From Cryptomeria japonica (Eukaryota; Streptophyta; Pinopsida; Cupressales; Cupressaceae), in NCBI RefSeq assembly GCF_030272615.1, contig NC_081415.1, positions 419,142,757 to 419,206,756 on the forward strand: a stretch of DNA of 64,000 nucleotides. The letters are read 5' to 3'. Below, piece by piece: positions 61,132 to 64,000 of the stretch. The notes under the pieces were generated by a model that was not told the origin of the DNA, did no database searches, and worked only from the letters and a program-made list of their open reading frames with translations. The first letter of the stretch is position 1. Every line of letters starts with the position of its first letter. The translations under genes were made by a program, and so were the position numbers.

Positions 61132-63619
61132 CTAATCTAGCATGGCATCTGCCTCTCGATCTTGCTGATCACTATTTCGGGAAGACGAGCAACATGCCAT
61201 AGGAGCGATATCGAGCACAGCAGATGGAGCTATTACAAGATCCAAACAAGGACTATGCTCATGTTGTAAGTCGCTTTGTTCTATTCGAGGAGCTAGGATT
61301 AGGGTTTCTAAAAACTCATCCGATAAATGTTTATCCACATCAATATATTCATGCTCATTGTTAGAAACATTAGGAGTTGTATTGCCATTATGAATAACGT
61401 TTTCACTCATTTCTGCATCGAAGTTTAAAGCAAGAGGAGCAATAACACGAATAGGAGTAAAACCATCACATGTTTTATGCAACTTATGATTTGGAGATGT
61501 TGGTTTAACATCTTATTTAGGAGAAAAGGGAATCATATCAATTGTTGGAGTCTAAGGAGACTGAGTAGTTTGAGGTATAGCTTCATGAGCTCTAACACGG
61601 CGTCTTTGTCAGCGTTCTCTCCAACAACGATTTTGTCGAGTCTTAGTGGAAGGTAGAGAAGGAGGAGGAACATTTGAAGAAGGAGGAATGGCTTTCTCCT
61701 TTATAGTGGAAGATTTAGGTTGAGGTCTTTTCGGTTGAACGATAGGAGAAGCAGGATTTCTCCTTTATAGTGGAAGGTTTAAGTTAAGGTCTTTTTGGTT
61801 GAACAATAGGAGAAGCAGACCTTCTCTCGATAAGAGAAAGGAGGTGGAACTGCGCCATAGAAAGGAGGAATATTAGGTGTAGGGAGGAGACCAAGTCCAT
61901 CATGAGGAGGAGGTATACATTTGACCTTAGGAAGAATATTGTGGTTCTCCTTAAGAGAAGGTAAAGTCACATCCATAGGAATAGGTGGACAATTTTCCTT
62001 AGGAGGGAGATTAGTTCTATCAAAGAGGGGAAGAACCTCATCTTGAAGAATAATAGGAATGTCAAGTGTTGGTGATCTAGGTTGACTTAAGGATAAGATC
62101 ATATCATTCTTTCATTTTTGATAGGATTGAAAAAGAGCATCGCTCCTTGATGAAAGAGATTGAAATTGTTTAGGCCAAAAGAGATCAATAGGAACACCAG
62201 GGCTTCTTTGAGATGGACAAAATAAGTTATGGTTCATAGTGATGATTTCTCTATTGTGAGGAAATTTAAGACACCTGTGCATTGGAGAAGCAATAGCCTT
62301 CATAGAAGATATCCAAGGATAGCCCAACTTCACACGAAATTTCTCAGAGGAAGATATGATAACAAAGTCAACATCCATTGATTGAGTATGGACTTCGACA
62401 GAAAGGGTGATAGAACCAATGGTAGGACAAGAGAAGCCATCAAATAACTTCACCACTACATTAGAAGCATCATATAGTGGTTTATGCAATCGTAAAGTGA
62501 AAAGATATTCTTCATTTATGATATTAACCATGCAAGAGGGATCAATCAGGGCACCACAACAAGGGATATCCTTAACCTTTGCAGCTATGTATAAAGGGCC
62601 ATCGGGTGCTCTAATGGTCTCACTAGGGTCAAATGTAATACAAGGATCCTTAGGCAAATCTTGTGTTTCTACCATATTTACCAAATTTGGAGCCATACAG
62701 ATGAGTGTTTCAGAAGAGAGAATTAGGCACAATCTCAATAACATTAGACGTATGAGATGGCAAGGGATCACTGAAAATCTCAAGGTTTTGATTAGGAGGA
62801 GAAACTAATTTATTCCCTTTATCATTCACACCTTCCATGGATTTAATATTATTATCAATCAAGTCTTGAACCTTATGTTTCAATGCAAAACATTTCTTAG
62901 TATCATGACCAGGTTGACGATGAAATTGGTAAAAGGAATTGTTATCAAAATGAGGAGATGCAAGTTTGGAAGGATCGACTTGTTTTATAGGAGGAATTTT
63001 GATAAAATTTCTATGCAATAACTGAGACATAATACTATAAAAAGATTCGTTCAAAGGAGTAAATTGTCTTTCTCTTTGGAAGAATTTAGAAATAGGAGGC
63101 ACACCTGTTGTAGCATTCACATGGTTGTTGTTGATTGGATCATTGAACTTGATGAAGCTTTTTGTTGGTTTGAACTTCACAAATGGTTGTTGAACACTCT
63201 CCCCCTTATCACTTGGAGTCATAGGAGTGGATTGCTCCATTTGACTCACCGCCAGTTGATAATTGTGGAGTATTGCACACAACTGTGGAAAGGAAGTAAA
63301 CTTAGATAAAACAAGCTTTTCCCTAATATCTTTTTGTAAATTAGAAATGAAAATTCTTTGAATATCATTATCAGGCACATGAAAAGAAATTTGAGCACAC
63401 AAATGCTTATATCTACAAATGAAATCAGTCACTTTTTCTTTAACGCCTTATTTACAATGCATTAAATCGGTCAAAGTGATTTTAGGACCAATATTTTTTT
63501 GAATTTGTTGGATGAAAGCATTTGCCAATTGTTGAAAGGAAGTGATAGAATAAGAAGGCAAAGAGCAATACTATTGTAAAGCCTTCTCTCTCAATGTTCT
63601 TGTAAATAGTTTTGCAAGT
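61132..63619 (-). pseudogene. gag / protease-like polyprotein of element 2, broken
   Basis: Minus-strand frames run from partial gag core (63440-63619: TSFQQLANAFIQQ, then GPKITLTDL) through 62710-63432 (ICRYKHLCAQISFHVPDND, LHNYQLAVSQ, knuckle YQFHRQPGHDTKKC with first Cys lost) to the protease-like domain (62112-62783). The domain shows ALIDPSCMVNII, SCPTIGSITLSVEV and VKLGYPWI. A Pro-rich linker (61779-62102) and acidic C-terminus (61132-61482, EYIDVDKHLSDEFLE) follow. Each block aligns with element 1. The 240-aa and 223-aa frames are long for a decayed copy, so this is relatively young. The upstream gag is cut by the LTR at 63620. Confidence 0.75.
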
Positions 63620-64000
63620 TGTAGCGTCCTAAAATTGCGACACTTGCAATTTCGACTGCATTTGGGTCTTCACGATGGCAGCGCAACACTGAACCTGAAT
63701 GGAGACCCCGAAACTTGTTCATGACATCAAAAACTGCATTTTTCTGCACCCTGGCCTGATCCCTCCTTGCACCCTGCTGTCCCGGGAGATGGGACCATGG
63801 CGCCCAGCGCCCTGGTCCTTCTGGACTAGGGCGCCTAACGCCCTGGTCCCTGGCCCTATTTTGGGCCCGGTCTCTTATGGGGCTTCGGGTCTTTAAGTTT
63901 GCAAATTGGAAAATAATGTTTCCTGGTCGGCCTAAGGTTGGGAAAATCAGTCTATCAGCCCTAATTGACAAGTATATAAACTACATTTCCTCTCCCATTT
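63620..64000 (+). repeat. plus-strand LTR (start only) inserted in element 2 gag
   Basis: It starts TGTAGCGTCCTAAAATTG, a D-type LTR start, and runs off the window. It holds two adjacent GC-rich hairpins (63792-63818 and 63823-63849) and a TATA-like GTATATAAAC at 63971-63980. Confidence 0.75.
63971..63980 (+). promoter_or_regulatory. TATA box of the right-edge LTR
   Basis: GTATATAAAC is about 350 bp into the LTR, the same distance as the TATA box in element D. Confidence 0.5.

Larger units (their letters stand above)
59129..63619 (-). mobile_element. gag-only LTR retrotransposon 2 (visible part), nested in element 1
   Basis: Minus-strand element: 3' LTR 59129-60378, polypurine tract, noncoding zone, and gag / protease-like frames from 61132 to 63619. 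There a plus-strand LTR has inserted in gag. Its LTR is related to that of element D, for example GTGTGTAGGTTGCGCGC and GGGCTTCATTTGCAGAGACG on the minus strand. Confidence 0.75.

Noticed and set aside
53068-63619. Tandem LTR-internal-LTR-internal array produced by unequal exchange
   Set aside because: The middle LTR is not uniform: its left 0.3 kb is C-type and the rest D-type. Nested insertion explains this better, though the window ends before proof.
63591-63971. 126-aa minus-strand frame near the right edge
   Set aside because: It runs antisense through the start of a plus-strand LTR and is GC-rich hairpin sequence. The first residues belong to element 2 gag; the rest is not coding.

Overview
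This looks like a piece of a large, repeat-rich seed-plant nuclear genome. A conifer-type gymnosperm is my inference, from kilobase-scale nested LTR retrotransposons, AT-rich decayed copies and very little gene space; genus is not determinable. There is one clear host gene: an intact, 18-exon, minus-strand gene for a UPL3-class HECT ubiquitin-protein ligase (about 1742 aa; stop at 37218, start at 47607). Nearly everything else is retrotransposon sequence, which target-site duplications, LTR pairs and rejoining reading frames let me order.

Layout. 1-2641: truncated minus-strand Ty3/gypsy element (protease, zinc knuckle, gag, Met-type primer site, 5' LTR). 3770-4375: decayed copia integrase. 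About 4400-30060: one decayed plus-strand LINE (ORF1, then ORF2 with endonuclease, RT, zf-RVT and RNase H), split twice. Its ORF1 is split by a solo LTR (5712-8687) that itself holds a second solo LTR (6763-8012). Its ORF2 is split by a 15.6-kb LTR element, here called C (11680-27300). C holds a complete nested LTR element, D (14602-21978), and a further LTR-like insert, E, in its 3' LTR. 30240-35700: copia-derived repeats with a 2.5-kb minus-strand LTR element, F (30441-32934), and a 4 x 182 bp tandem array. 36300-47950: UPL3 gene. 48627-49062: Harbinger-like MITE. 52346-53150: tandem duplication across an LTR/flank junction. 53068 to the window end: minus-strand element 1 (C-type LTR), with minus-strand element 2 (D-type LTR) inserted in its 5' LTR, and a third, plus-strand LTR inserted in element 2 gag.

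Elements C, D, 1 and 2 share a design: LTRs of about 1.1-1.25 kb, a GGTGAACCCGAC-type primer site, a GGGGGCTAAA-type polypurine tract, and gag-like reading frames with a C-x2-H-x4-H-x4-C knuckle. Elements 1 and 2 also have a retropepsin-like domain with an altered active site. None shows RT, RNase H or integrase, so I read them as a non-autonomous, gag-only (TR-GAG/LARD-like) group mobilised in trans. Foldback hairpins centred on GGACC/GGTCC-like arms recur in their LTRs and leaders and are the most interesting unexplained signal here. The UPL3 gene is under evident coding constraint, has one GC-AG intron, and keeps TE fragments and duplications only in introns and the 5' leader.
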